Source: Cryptomeria japonica (lineage: Eukaryota; Streptophyta; Pinopsida; Cupressales; Cupressaceae). Taken from it: a stretch of DNA of 64,000 nt. The translations under genes and the position numbers were made by a program. Numbering within the stretch: the stretch's first letter is position 1; each line of letters begins with the position of its first letter. This document shows positions 24,459-36,400 of this stretch, piece after piece. The stretch is taken from contig NC_081414.1 in the NCBI RefSeq assembly GCF_030272615.1, forward strand, positions 763,568,913 to 763,632,912, in the 5' to 3' direction. A model generated the notes under the pieces. That model was not told where the DNA came from, searched no databases, and saw only the letters and a list, made by a program, of their open reading frames with translations.

Positions 24459-25594
24459 ATGGTCTATTTAGTGTCAATCCTTGCTCCAGTCTTTAATGGT
24501 TGAAACTATTCTATTTGGAGTTGTAGAATGGAAGTCTACCTATCCTCTCTAGGCTTTGATGTGTGGATGTTTGTTGTAAATTGTTGCCCTTGTAAAGTCA
24601 GTCCTCCCACCGATTCTGATATAAAGAGAAGAAACCAATGTAATGATGCAACAATGAAGGCTATAATCTATGGTTTATTTGATGATGTTTCCTCATAGGT
24701 GGATAGATGCAGATTGGAAAAAATCTTATGGGATAGACTGAAGAAGCTCTATGGAAATGAGCCTACTACTGCATAACTGATATGTGAAGATAAAATGAGA
24801 AATGCATCTCATGTACCTGTAGATGTTGAAGGAAGATCTGCTAGGAGCCTCAGAAATGATGATGAAGGAATGGACCTCTTCATGGCTCAAGAATCTGAAG
24901 ATGAGAGGCACACATCTGAAAATGACCATGCAGATCACTCCTACCGGCAAGATGTGTTTGGCAGTGATAGTGAAGGTGAAGAAGAAGAGGAAGTAGAAGT
25001 TGATCTTGAAGGAGAGCTTGTAAATGCACTTGAAGAACTCAGTAGAGTAAGAAATGAATACAAGCTATTCAAGAATTCTTCTATAGTGGAGCAGCACCGG
25101 TTGATAAAATGCCTTGAAGAATATGAGAAATGTATCTCAGAGTTGAAGACTCAAGAAGAAGACACCAAGGAGTGTCAATGTAAATATCTAGCATCCGAGC
25201 TAGAGGTGAAAGATAAACAATATAAGCAATTTCTTGGAGAAATGGAGGTTGTTCGAAACAACCTTGAGAAATGTCAAGATGAGCTAAAGGTAAGAATTTG
25301 GTTTGATGGCAGCAGTGATGCCTTGGATAAAATATTGAAAAAACAAAAGCATGCCAAGGACACTAAAGGATTAGGTAATGGTTTTGGTGAATGCTCCACC
25401 AGCAAGAATGTCCCCCACAATGACATTTTGTTTGTATCCTCAAATGGAGAAAAGAAGGGACAAAACTTCACAGTTAGAAATGCTCCCCGAAAGAAGGTTG
25501 ATCTAACCACAACTAGTGAAGGTTTGCAAACAAGAATGAGAACCAGTGCTACAAGAAGGAGGAACACTACAGATCCCAAAGAAAAAGGGAAAAT
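24459..25594 (+). pseudogene. Element A Gag, N-terminal part with coiled coil
   Basis: The ATG at 24459 opens MVYLVSILAPVFNG, then a stop, then NYSIW, as in DUF4219-type Gag starts. SCRMEVYLSSLGFDVW is clear. The middle of the UBN2 domain is missing: the frame passes quickly from KKLYGNEP to an acidic stretch. A long open part (24795 onward, 260+ codons) holds an acidic run, EGEEEEEVEVDLEGEL, and a strongly predicted coiled coil (about 24960-25330). The frame then runs into the inserted element at 25595. No capsid assembly is expected from this copy. Confidence 0.8.
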
Positions 25595-25619
25595 GGGGGG
25601 TCAGTGCAAGAAGATGAGT

Positions 25620-25641
25620 CCACTTTTTGGCCAAAAAGTGG
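25620..25641. repeat. Perfect 22-bp palindrome
   Basis: CCACTTTTTGG is followed directly by its reverse complement CCAAAAAGTGG, 25 bp inside the left end of the inserted element. Confidence 0.95.
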
Positions 25642-26537
25642 AAGTGTTTTCCCTGATTTTCAGATTTTGTCTCATTTGAGCTTAAATTTTGAAACACTTA
25701 GAGATTGAATCTTGGAAAAAGTTAGTAATATAAAAGATAGCCCTCTGAGTGTACTTTCCAAATATATAATTTATTTTAATACCCACATAATAAAAAATAA
25801 CTTTTTAAATGGAGTTCTGAAAACTATGTTTTAAAAATGCCTGTTTCAGGACCATACCATGCATGTCTACGACCCACACTTTTTGACACAATTAAAATTA
25901 TTTTCACAAACTGTTTTGGGAAATGGTTTGTAACACACTGAAGATTGAAGAGCATATTTTTCTGTATTTATTTTTCTAATATTTTTTTTAATTAATTTTT
26001 TAATGGCTGTAATTATCGTTTTAAAAATTTGACGTGTATGACCCACATAATTTGATGTAAACTTTAACATTTTTTGATTTTTTTTTTTTTAAATACAAAA
26101 GAATTTTGTGTAGATTGATGACATAATTTTTTTTCCAAAATTCTTTAAAATAAAAAAGTTATTAAATTAACAAAATTAGTTAATATTTCAAATTTATGGA
26201 CCTGATTTAGTATAAATTAAATGAAAAATAGTTAAAATAATCAATTTTTAAATAAATTTACATATTTAGAATCTAGACAGTATAATCTGAAATGGGTTTT
26301 AATTTTGTATAAAAATTCTCTGATTAGAGGTGCGTAAACTATTTCTGAAGTTCATATTTGTGCTTTCATTCATGGAGATTTGAATTTGCAGGTCCATGTC
26401 TCAGGTGTGGCCATCCCAGGCCTATCCTGGGCCTAATCCCAAGCCAAGTGGCGGGTTGTGGAATCAACTTCCACAAAACGGGCCCCCGATTTCAAACAAG
26501 GGTGGCTTGTGGAAAAAAAAGGAAAAATGCCATTTAG

Positions 26538-26639
26538 AAATGGGGGCCCGCTTTTAAACAAAACGGGGGCCCGTTTTTAGAAACAGGCCTCGTTTCTAAA
26601 AAATGGGCCCCCGTTTTGTTTAAAAGCGAGCCCCCATTT
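26538..26639. repeat. Near-perfect 47-bp inverted repeat with a 7-base loop
   Basis: The left arm (26538-26584) begins AAATGGGGGCCCGC and ends TTTTTAGAAAC. The right arm (26592-26639) begins GTTTCTAAAAAATGGG and ends GAGCCCCCATTT. Only a few mismatches are seen. Each arm itself contains GGGGGCCC. A further repeat, AAAATGGGGGCTC, follows at 26647, and a GCTTCGG...CCGAAGC stem lies at about 26669-26710. Confidence 0.92.
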
Positions 26640-26824
26640 TAGAACAAAATGGGGGCTCATTTTTTTTTGCTTCGGACCCCTGTTACCTTTCGGCTCGGGA
26701 GCCCGAAGCACAAACGGGCCCCTATTTTTTGAAAACAGGCCCTCGTTTATAAGAGCGCATTTTCCAATGCACAGACTTTCGTGAATTTGTTACTCATTAC
26801 CTTGCACTTTCCCTGGGAGAAGAA

Positions 26825-27363
26825 ATATTCACCAGAAGTAAGAACATGAGAAGACAACAAAGACAACATCCTACCAGTAGAAGACAAGGAAGTACTACCA
26901 CCCACAAGACAAAGCAAGTGTGGGAGAAGAAGAGATCCGATGGAAGAAATGGAAAGAATGGACAACCCAAGATCCATCCTCAGAGAAGGAGAAATGGAGA
27001 TGCTAGACCGGATAAGTCTGTAAGTGATAAACCTTCCTTCTCCGGTTATTGCTTTGCATGTAATGGTCATGGACATAGGGAAAAAGCATGTAGAAAGGGA
27101 TCTAGAAGGAATAATCTAGGATCTCATAGTTATCATGCATATGAGAAAAATGTATCAAGGAGTATAAACATGCATAATTCCTCTCTCAGTTATGCAAAGA
27201 GTGTTTATTATAACTGCAATAGAATTGGCCATAGAATTTATGAACGCAGAAAGAAGGACTTGCAATTATATGGAAGTCGGTATAGCAACTATGCTCAACT
27301 TAGAAATGGATACAAAGCATATGAAGTCAGAGACCTACATGGAGTCAAAGGAGAAATGTCCTA
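26825..27363 (+). pseudogene. Element A Gag, CCHC knuckle part
   Basis: The open frame continues after the inserted element. It is very basic (RRQQRQHPTSRRQG at the start, many K and R). An intact CCHC knuckle, YCFACNGHGHREKAC, lies near 27048-27095. A decayed one, YYNCNRIGHRIYE, lies near 27210-27245, with the last Cys lost. The basic region and knuckles fit nucleic-acid binding by Gag. The stop at 27362 is followed by no pol sequence. Confidence 0.8.
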
Positions 27364-28991
27364 GCAAGATCATGAGGTCCACCAGTTTCGGTTGCCAATC
27401 AAAACAACATGACCAAAATAAAATGGTCAAACCAATAAATTAAGAGATTCCCCAATCATGAAGTTGGGATGGATGATGTGTGCTACTATAGAACTACTTC
27501 TCGTTGTGACGAAAAATCTAGAAATACAAGGATCTATCAATAGAAGAAGGAAAGACCTACTCCCAAGACTGAAAATGGGAAGAAAAATGTAACCAAGAAG
27601 GAATGGAAGAAGAAGCAAGAGGATGCAACCATGGACTCACATCGTGCATTCAATGCATAGGTGATATCTCCTAAGGCCTAAAGGAGATGCATGACCTCAG
27701 GGGAAGTAACATATTGATTAGCTCGTCCAGCCCCTCAGTAGAAGAGAACACATGGAAGAACAAGTTGTTGTCGATATGAAGGAAGAAAATAAGATGATAA
27801 GTATGTGTAGTGGTGGCATTGGATACACATCTACAAATCAGAGTTGGATCATTACTGCATGTGTCAATAGATGGAGATTAACAGTTGGACTCAAATGCAA
27901 AGTGATATAAAATGACAGGAGTTACAAGAAGGTGCTCTGGTGGTGATGATGGACCAGTACAGGAAATTGGTATTGTGCAAGATGTTATGAGTATGATGTT
28001 AATAGGTACTTATAGATTATGTAAGACAATGAGGTTGGAGATCATTGCATTAGCCCTGGTAACATGGAATGGGGAAGTTATGTCTCAAGTGGTGTTGATG
28101 AAGACCTGAATGACATGTTAGCCCGGTTGTTTACTATGTAGGCATACATTTTTTTGGGCTAACCAGTTTGATTCATGGTATGATGATGACATTGTATGAC
28201 ATTGTGAAGATCTAGGATCATGTCATAGGCTGTGGTAGATATAATAGGGCTGATAGATCATTAGATTGATCACATATGCATAGCTCAACCAATATATGGA
28301 TATGAGTGGTGCCTCGGTATTGGATCTGGCTAGAATTATGGACATGAGATGTATAACTCAAGGGGAGTTCAAAGGCTTATGAAGAAGATACAACTTGCTT
28401 GAACTTATAAGTGTACTGATTGCCTAAACTATAGATGATAGAAATGACTGTAGGAATACCCAAGAGAATTTCATGGTTAAGGGTATCTACGTTTCATTTG
28501 GTTGGTTGTATTCATAGTACAATCAAACTTGATTCTAAAGAAATTTGGGATCAAACCAAAGGTGATGCAATCTAGCCGACAAGTAAGTAGTAGTCACTGA
28601 CACACCCTTCTGCAAATTGAGAGCTTTAATAATTAGTATCAGTTTTGCATGCTCAATTGGTGTTAGTTGATGGTTGAGTCCTCCATCTCAAGAGCTGTAA
28701 CTTGAGAGATTATATCAATTGGTATCAAAATAGGAGATGCATCTGGTAAAGTGAAAAAGGGGAGAAAAATATTTGACAGTGATCGGTAAATACAAGGAGG
28801 TGAGAGACCTTGATAGTGCCCTTGGCCATTGTTGTCAAAGGGGGAGAAGGATTTTGTAGTATACCACATACTACATGGGTGAGATTCCATGGATTATACA
28901 AAGGGGGAGAGTTGGATCACATAAAGGGTGAGAGAGATTATGTAGTATGCTAGATACTACATGAGTTGACATCAATGCCAAAAGGGGAGAT
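27364..28991 (+). other. Element A non-coding interior with serial purine tracts
   Basis: No domain was found in any frame over 1.6 kb. Near the 3' end are three purine tracts: CAAAGGGGGAGAAGG (28836-28850), CAAAGGGGGAGAG (28899-28911) and CCAAAAGGGGAGAT (28978-28991). The last one abuts the LTR. TTGACATCAATG (28966-28977) pairs perfectly with CATTGATGTCAA (29009-29020) in the LTR. Confidence 0.7.
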
Positions 28992-31447
28992 TGTTGGCAT
29001 TGTGTTGACATTGATGTCAATCGGTATAATATGGCTACTGGTATAAGAGATGTATGTGTAACTCTATCATGGATGCATACCAGATGTGATATCTTTGATG
29101 TCACTTAGTATTGCAGTTCACCATAAGGGAGAGAATGTCATTCAGTACAATGACCATTGGAGTCATTGGTACACAAGTTAGTGTTTGACTTGTGCAGAAG
29201 ATATGGACAAGAGACAAGTATGATATAACAATTGGTAAATGATGACATCTATGAGTTGGAAAGATGTTGAGTTGTTGATTGTGATGAAGAGGCAGAGTTC
29301 TATCTAAATCACATCAACACAAGAGGTGAAGGATGTACAAGTCACTCGTACAATGTGTGGATGTAGAACAATGTGACTCCCACTAGATAGAGATGCAGCC
29401 ACCATGTGAAGAGATGATTGACAGTGAGTGTGCCTAATCAGATCACATGAGCCTATTTGAAGAGATGTTGCACAAGTAGGGAAGCCACATAAGTGCATTG
29501 CAAGATGTAGATGATAGGGATCCACTACCACTAGTAAGTGGATCTTATCTCCTATTATGAATAGTGTGCATCAGAGTTCTGTGAGAAAAATGAAGAAGAG
29601 GTAAAGGCAGGTGTTTGAAGGCTCACACCGTATTTGCTAGTGAATGTCAAAGATACCTATAGTGCATTAAATCAGGGTTATGCACTAGATTGACAGAGAA
29701 GGCCTGATGTATTATCAGGACATATGAAGAGTGATGAGTTTGTAACTTTAACAAACCGGTTGAGATATTGTTCGGACTGATGATGAAGAAGGAAAGACTA
29801 AGTAGCTGCAAACAAAGAGTGCAACTGAAATGCAGATGCCTCAGATGGAATCAGTTGAAGGATGATGACGTGGTGTCATCAAGGTGTTTACCGGTATGTA
29901 TGCCCACCGGTAATGCAACAATGTGCAAATACAAAAGACTCCCATCTAATGAACATGTGCATGAGGTAGGTTAGCAAGAGTGTTGACCGGTTCAATATTC
30001 CACCAAAAAAGAAGCAAAGTACAAGGTTGAACCGATAAGGGTTTTTACTAGTAAGAGGGTATGCTAAATGATCAAGTGTGAATCGACCCAATGTGGGTAA
30101 GTTTAATGTTGATTTGGATGCCGACATGTGCAATACATAGGTGCCAAGTGGCAAGAAGGCAGAAGTCAGTGAAGGTGTTTATATCATCAAGACATGGTAG
30201 GTGTTTTTACAATTGAGCATTTAATATGGAGCCTGTGATTTGCAGATCAAATTAGAGGATTGCAGCTCAAGGAAGAATTAACGATAGAAGGAGATTAGGG
30301 ACTTGTTGGCACCAAGATCAAAGCAAGGAAATCAAATTGCGAGAGAATCTCAAGAAGGAAATAGTTGGGTCATGAATGTGTCAACAAATTTCAAGGCCGA
30401 AAAACAAGGTTAGGTTTGCTATTCTTGGCAAACATACTTTGGATAGATGGAAAATGCTTGATGGCTTATCCCTCCAAAGCAGGTGTGTGATCCAAGGCAG
30501 ATCAAATCATATTGGATGCAAATTTGGTCGGTAGAAGAAAACCCTAACCATCCGAAATTTGAATTGGCTTTTAGCAAGAAAACAAGTTTATAAATATGCA
30601 AGCCAAAATTGATGGAGGTTGTCACTGGATAAGAATGTATTGTTATTGAAGAAGGAAAATTAGCCAAGTTCTCGCAAATAAGGAGAAGAAGAGACTGGGT
30701 GTGAGTAAGAACAGGGTTGAAGTGTTCAACTGACATCAGATAGAGAACCGATAGTCAGTCTTTGAGTCTGCAAAAGGAGTAGACAAGTAGTGACAGAACT
30801 GACACAAGAAGAGTTGTAGAAGATTGTAGAGAAGTCAAGCAAGAGAATTGGCAGGGTGTAGTACCGGTTGAGAGAAACAACATAGCAAAGAGAGCTGGAA
30901 AAGGAGAGTATCAGCAGAGAGCAGAATCAACAGAGAGAGAACTGACTATGAACTGGATAGAAGATCTAGTAGAGAGATTTGCAGAAGAGTTACAAAATCC
31001 ATTTGTAACAAGAAGATAACTTTGGTATAAAACATGTTTTTTAAATCACTGAGTTGGAGCTCAGTGTAGGGGTTGTAGCTCCTTGGGTTGGTGCCCTAAA
31101 TCAGGGGTTAGTACTCCTTGGGTTGGTGCCCTAAATTAGGGGTTGGTGCTCCTTGGGTTGGTGCCCTAAACATTGTAATTAGAGTTTCATTGTGAGGTTG
31201 GATTGGAGCAATAGTCTCCAACACCATTTCTCACCGAGGTTTTTCCCATCTTGGGTTTTCCTCATATATGTTGGTGTTATGAGATGTCCTTTTATCTATG
31301 GGTGCATTTGTGATTAGTCTCCTTTCTAACCAGTAAGTCTGAATTCAGTTAGATCTGTTAAATGGTATACTCACGTGGGATAGTTAAAGGAAAAGGATTG
31401 AGAACCACTAATTCAACCTTCTCTCAATGGTGCATCATGTCTTAACA
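28992..31447 (+). repeat. Element A 3' LTR
   Basis: It starts TGTTGGCATTGTG and ends TGTCTTAACA, 2456 bp, collinear with 21935-24385. The 35-bp tandem array is at 31069-31170. Several ACCGGT palindromes occur, e.g. near 29755, 29890, 29906 and 29986. Confidence 0.95.
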
Positions 31448-32378
31448 TAAAATTCCTGTTAGATTTGTAAGGCTTATCATACTTCTCATGCTTCTCATAA
31501 CTATCACTCCTATCAAAATTATCAAACTTGTCATGTCCGTCATACTTAGCCATTCTCTCCTAGCATCTAGAAGAAAAATATCCTATCTTGTTACAAGAAA
31601 AAAATTTCAACAACAACTTTACATCATACTTACTAACACCTTTAGGCAATCTTCGGGCAATCAATTCTTCAAGCTCATCTAGTTCTCTTTCTTTCTCTTC
31701 TATGGCTATTCTTTCTCTTTCATATCTGGATATCCTGCACTCATTAGGATCATGTTTCTACTTATCGGACAAACATGTTGATGGTTTAAATATTGTCTCT
31801 GACTTTCCATGTGATTCTCCAAATTTTCTTAGCTCAAATGCAACAAGTTTTCCAGCTAATACATCTCTTGTCATTGTAGTTACACTCTGAATCTCATCAG
31901 TAGCAGCAACCTTATGTTTATAAGCAGGCGGCAAATATTTCAGTACCTTAGAAACAATCTCATCTTCTTCAATCTTTCCACCAATAGATCCGATACTAAG
32001 GACAAGCTCATTCACCTTAGCCATGTATGAATGTATGTTCTCATCATCACACATCTTCAATGTCTCATAATTTCCTTTTAAACTCTACAACTTGGCAACT
32101 TTCACTTGACTATCACCTTCATACAGGATCTCAAGCTTCACCCAAATTTCATGTGCGGTTTGAAGTTCCATAAAATTTGTCATTTCAAAATCAGTCAAGG
32201 CACTAAGTAATTATTCCTTCACTTTGATGGTATATTCATCTTCCTTAACCTCATCAAGAATGGATGGTCTATTCTAAGGAACAACATAGACATTCTTAGT
32301 AATCTTCCAATAATCTTCTCCAAGGCATTTCAAATGCACCTCCATTCATTTCTTCCACACAATATAGTTACTTCCATC
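31448..32378 (-). pseudogene. Element D Gag (UBN2 domain and CCHC knuckle), broken
   Basis: On the minus strand it begins abruptly with RFDGSNYIVWKK (32378), without an ATG. MEVHLKCLGEDYWKITKNVY follows, typical of Copia Gag. The UBN2 middle is open from 32060 to 31758 (DDENIHSYMAKVNELV, LPPAYKHKV). A knuckle, SCNKIGYFSSRC, with first Cys and His altered, lies near 31570-31605. Stops and the loss of the start make it a pseudogene. Element A adjoins its 3' end. Confidence 0.88.
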
Positions 32379-32385
32379 AAACCTC

Positions 32386-33497
32386 AGGGGGGGGGGTGAA
32401 TCAGTCTGCACTGAATTTGAAAAAATTAAACTCCAAAACATAAACTCATAAACCACAACAACATATAGATAAACAAATTAACAACACAACACATAACACT
32501 AATATTTTGGCATGGAAAACCTAGTTAACGAAAAAACCACAGTGAGAACCTACCCGCAATAAGATGATACTTTGCAGTAGTATCTGAAAATATTACAATG
32601 GGGAATGTACATGCAATCAGACACACTATCTAGAGCTCGCTGCTCTAAAGATATATGCCTAGAAGGTTACAACCCTCAAGGAAGTCTCACTGACTTACAA
32701 TATAATTTGGACTACAATCTAGAAGGAATGAACTACAATAATAACATCTAGAAATGCCTAATGATAGTTTTGGTTAAGCATAGTTGTCTTCTCTACAATA
32801 CCAAACACACCTCAACACTTCACCGAATGATAACTCTCTTTTTCACACAATCACCTCTCTCTGATAATGCAGACATAATAATGACACCTAAATTACATAA
32901 GCATCTCACTTATATATACAAATCTTCAACCTTGATAGAAAGGTTGGCTAAACCCTCAACCCTGAACTCATAATAATAATAATTACATTAAACGATACAA
33001 AGATCAACCACCAGATGAATATTATGATTTATATTACATAGCATGGACCTAATTCAAATTCCCAAATGATTACATCCATCAGAAATCCCACCAAGATCAA
33101 CCGCAACACGTTAGAATCATCTAGAACAGTTGCACCAACAGCTATTTTCAAATCTTCATCGGTCAACGTCTCAAATCTCAGGAACACCCAATCATCACCT
33201 GTCACAAGGAAAGATAACTTACGGAGCACAAGATATGATCACATCATATTATACCAAAATCATCCCAAACAATAATCCAAAATCTTAGCATAGGATCTGA
33301 TCACAACGGATTATATAAGAGGAAATACTAGATTCTGCAAAATAGTGATCAGCACAACCAAACTACAAAACTTGATCAAAAACTCTTCCCAAACTCACCA
33401 GAATAACTCACATGAATATTTTGACATCAATGAAAACAACATATACTAGAATCAACAATGATCAACCAAATCCAATAATCTCCCCAATAATTCAACA
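32386..33497 (-). repeat. Element D 5' LTR, inner end deleted
   Basis: It is collinear with 17224-18500 on the minus strand and starts TGTTGAATTATTGG at 33497. Its inner end stops at the C-run (10 C), where it is joined directly to gag. The last ~30 bp of the LTR, the primer site and the gag start are missing, so this copy could not be reverse-transcribed. Confidence 0.85.
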
Positions 33498-36400
33498 AGT
33501 GACCTAGCACCATACTCTTGATTATTCAGTTTAAACTTTTACAAATAGTTTATGATTCTATCCTTCTACTCAAATCCCTTTCTATGGCTCTGCTTGATAT
33601 TTTTTTCATTTTTTTATTACTTTTTCACTTCAATTATACATTTATTTACCCTGAACTTCATAATTTACATCCAATTTTAACTCAAAAGGGGCTGACAAAC
33701 AAACAAGTAAATCTAATGAGTATTCCAGGCCTCTTCCTAATTTAATTGTTGCTAGATCTATTGGATTTACCTCTATTTCAATGTAATAATTAATTTAGTA
33801 AGGTTACTAGTTTTATTATCTTAATTAGTGAAACCCTAATTTTGTAGCATTATAGAACCATCAACAATGTGTGATAAACATGGTATATAGAAGACAAAAG
33901 GTTAAAAAATTATGACAAGATTAACCTAAAGAGGAAAATCATGATATTCAAAATCCATGAGTATTTAACAATGAGATAAAATTGTGAAAGGATACCACAG
34001 TTGTGGGGATATTGATGTTGATTGGTGGGTAGTGTTTGACTAAACCTTATGACATTCATATTTTGTAGAAAGCAATGGACAATGAATAACATGATGTACA
34101 CCTACAAGAAAGAAAATCAAACCATGAGACGTAGTGAGGGAATAGGATAGTGGCTTATAAATGAAAGGGATATTTTCAATATTAATAATGTAGTAGTGAG
34201 ATTCATGGAGATAAGATATCATGATAGTGCTACAAGGAAGTGCTATATAAATGTTAAATTATTACCATGATAGAGGGGATAGTGAGAATAGAGATAATAA
34301 ACTAGTTCAATAGTATTCAAATCATATATGAAAATCTTACAAGAGAAAAAAATAATAGAGGTATACTGAAAAGAATAGAACCATGTTCTAGATGATAGGT
34401 GTTCAATTAATTAGTTATTCACCCCTCTCCCTATGAAATAATACTAGGACAAACTAGTTTAGGTGAAACAACAAGGAAACCATTCATATATATCGAGATG
34501 TACACTCCAATATAGCCCTTACAAGCCTTGGAGTATCTACATGGTATGTATCACTCTCTCAAGGGTGTATTTAGTAAGTAATAATAATTTTTAGCATACC
34601 AGGTGGGATTATTTAAGCTTAAATATTCCTTTATTGACTTCTTTTTCTTTCTAATAGTGGAATGCATATCAATAATTTCTACATGATGAAATAATTTTTT
34701 CACATATTTAGTGACTATTTGTTTGGCTTTTTAGATTAGGTGTTGGAAGTGATTAGAATCTTATGAGAAGATTGAATACAAAAGGTACTTTAGACTTTTT
34801 TGAATATTTGTAGCTGTCAGAACCTAGGAGGAGATGAATGTGACTATAGTAAGTACCAAGTGCTTTAGTAGGAAAACAATTTTCACATCCTTTCAATAAT
34901 ACTCCATAAGGGAGGTTACCTCTTCCATAAGCTCCTCTAGTTTTATAGAAATTAATCATGGAAAGACATTTATGTAGAAGGGGATTCCATGGTTATATTA
35001 AATGCAATTATTAAATATAAAATCTATGAGCTGCAAGATTAAATAATCATTGAATAGGTAGCAAAGAAGTCATCTTCAATCCAATCACATTAAATACAAC
35101 ATATTTTATAATAAAAAAATAAATTAACAGTCATATTTTTTATTTTGATGGATCATTAAAGTACAAACCAATGTAAAAATAAAATAGACTATGAATTGTG
35201 TAGTAAAGAGACACATGAAACAATAAGGAAAAGAAAAATATAAAGAGGAACTTAGTTAATGTAGTTTACATATTTGATAAGTAGTTTTCATAGTGATGGT
35301 TTTAGAAAATACAGGTAATTTTTCTATTCCAACCTCTCATCATCTAAATGAAGATATTTTATTTTCATCAATCACATGCAAGTTACTTGTAGCAACAAAG
35401 GTCCCCCACCCTTTGTCTCTCCACCCTTGAACCCCCTCTATAATGCCCTATCTAAAGGACCAAGGCAAAACCAAAGGTAACAATTTTTTTTATAAAACTT
35501 AAATTAATATAACATCTCATAGAAGATAAATAATTAATAAACATAACTGTGAGGAAGTATCACACAAGAGATTAGCAATAAATAAAGTACCAAACTACTC
35601 ACTAGCCAACCTCACCATTACACATGCAAGGTTGCATAAGGGGAAGACTATCACTCTACTAAAGTAAACTCAACCTCATGGTGCCATGTGAGGGAATATA
35701 AGAATTCCCTATAACTCTTGGGGATTATCCACAAAATGATATGTCATCAACAAGATGTATATTATAGATTTATAATTTTCCAGGTATTTTCTATGTCACA
35801 AAAAACTATATTTTTGGAGGTTTTCGGAGTGGAACTTGAGGTTAAAACTTCCATCAGTCTCTTAGAACCATTCATGTAGGTAGGATTCAAAGATACTAAC
35901 TATATATATCTTTTCTATTTCTAATGAGGTATGCAAGATCAATTTTTTAGCACTAGGCAGGGAGATATGACCTTTCAAAGATAGGGTAAGATTCAGCGCA
36001 CGAATAGTTAGAAAAACAATTCAAGTCAATATTTGGGGTTCAAGATTACACCATACTCTTTTCACAATCAATGAAACTCCATCCAAAAAATCCTAGAGGC
36101 TGACACTCGAAGGATTTTTAGGGGTCAAGGGTCAAGGATTCAACATACAAAAGTGCAACTAGAAACCCTAAAATCCCAATGCCCAAAGTTCAAGAAATTG
36201 GGAACTCTAATGTCCAATAACTAAAGACACCTATCAAGGATTGAGGGTTAGGGGTAGAACTAACCAAGTTCAAAACCTAAACCATACAGGACTAATTATT
36301 GAATACCAAAACTTGTGAGGTTGTAGGCCTAAAATATTTCAGGTTTGCAAGTCTAAAAATTCCATCTTTCAAGGATCAGGGGTAAGGGTTTCCTACAAAA

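Larger units (their letters stand above)
25595..26813. mobile_element. Non-autonomous terminal-inverted-repeat element (Mutator-like?) inside element A gag
   Basis: A 1219-bp block separates two parts of the Gag frame and encodes nothing recognisable. Its left end is GGGGGGTCAGTGCAAGAAG. The right end, read inverted, is GGGAAAGTGCAAGGTAATGA; the two share AGTGCAAG and ATGAGT. The flanks AGGGAAAAT (25586-25594) and TGGGAGAAG (26814-26822) agree at 6 of 9 bases, compatible with a decayed 9-bp target duplication. The body is AT-rich (25680-26340), then abruptly GC-rich (26390-26760) with stacked palindromes. G-rich ends and a 9-bp duplication suggest a Mutator-like element; hAT or another class cannot be excluded. 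Confidence 0.6.
21935..31447 (+). mobile_element. Element A: Copia-type element with gag but no recognisable pol
   Basis: The element is 9.5 kb, with LTRs of 2451 and 2456 bp and a 4.6 kb internal part. The only protein-like parts inside are a shortened Gag start, a coiled coil and CCHC knuckles (24459-27363). The remaining 1.6 kb shows no protease, integrase, RT or RNase H motif in any frame I read. Its family relative is the solo LTR at 641-3251. It would depend on another element for enzymes. A 1.2 kb inverted-repeat element is inserted in its gag at 25595-26813. Confidence 0.9.
17224..33497 (-). mobile_element. Element D: minus-strand Copia element interrupted by element A
   Basis: Outer LTRs lie at 17224-18500 and 32386-33497, with pol at 18891-21930 and gag at 31448-32378, all on the minus strand. 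Element A (21935-31447) splits it between gag and protease. Removing A and one target duplication rejoins the frame, apart from one TGG-to-TAG stop. Coding DNA is otherwise fairly intact, but integrase has lost an internal segment, the protease triad is gone, and the segment from the 5' LTR end through the primer site to the start of gag is deleted. A clean target duplication of D was not found (GATGA on the left, AGTGA on the right). Confidence 0.88.

Noticed and set aside
24795-25679. Host coiled-coil protein gene (294 codons open)
   Set aside because: It sits between a Gag start and CCHC knuckles inside two LTRs with a target duplication, and its last 30 codons lie in an inserted element, so it is retroelement Gag.
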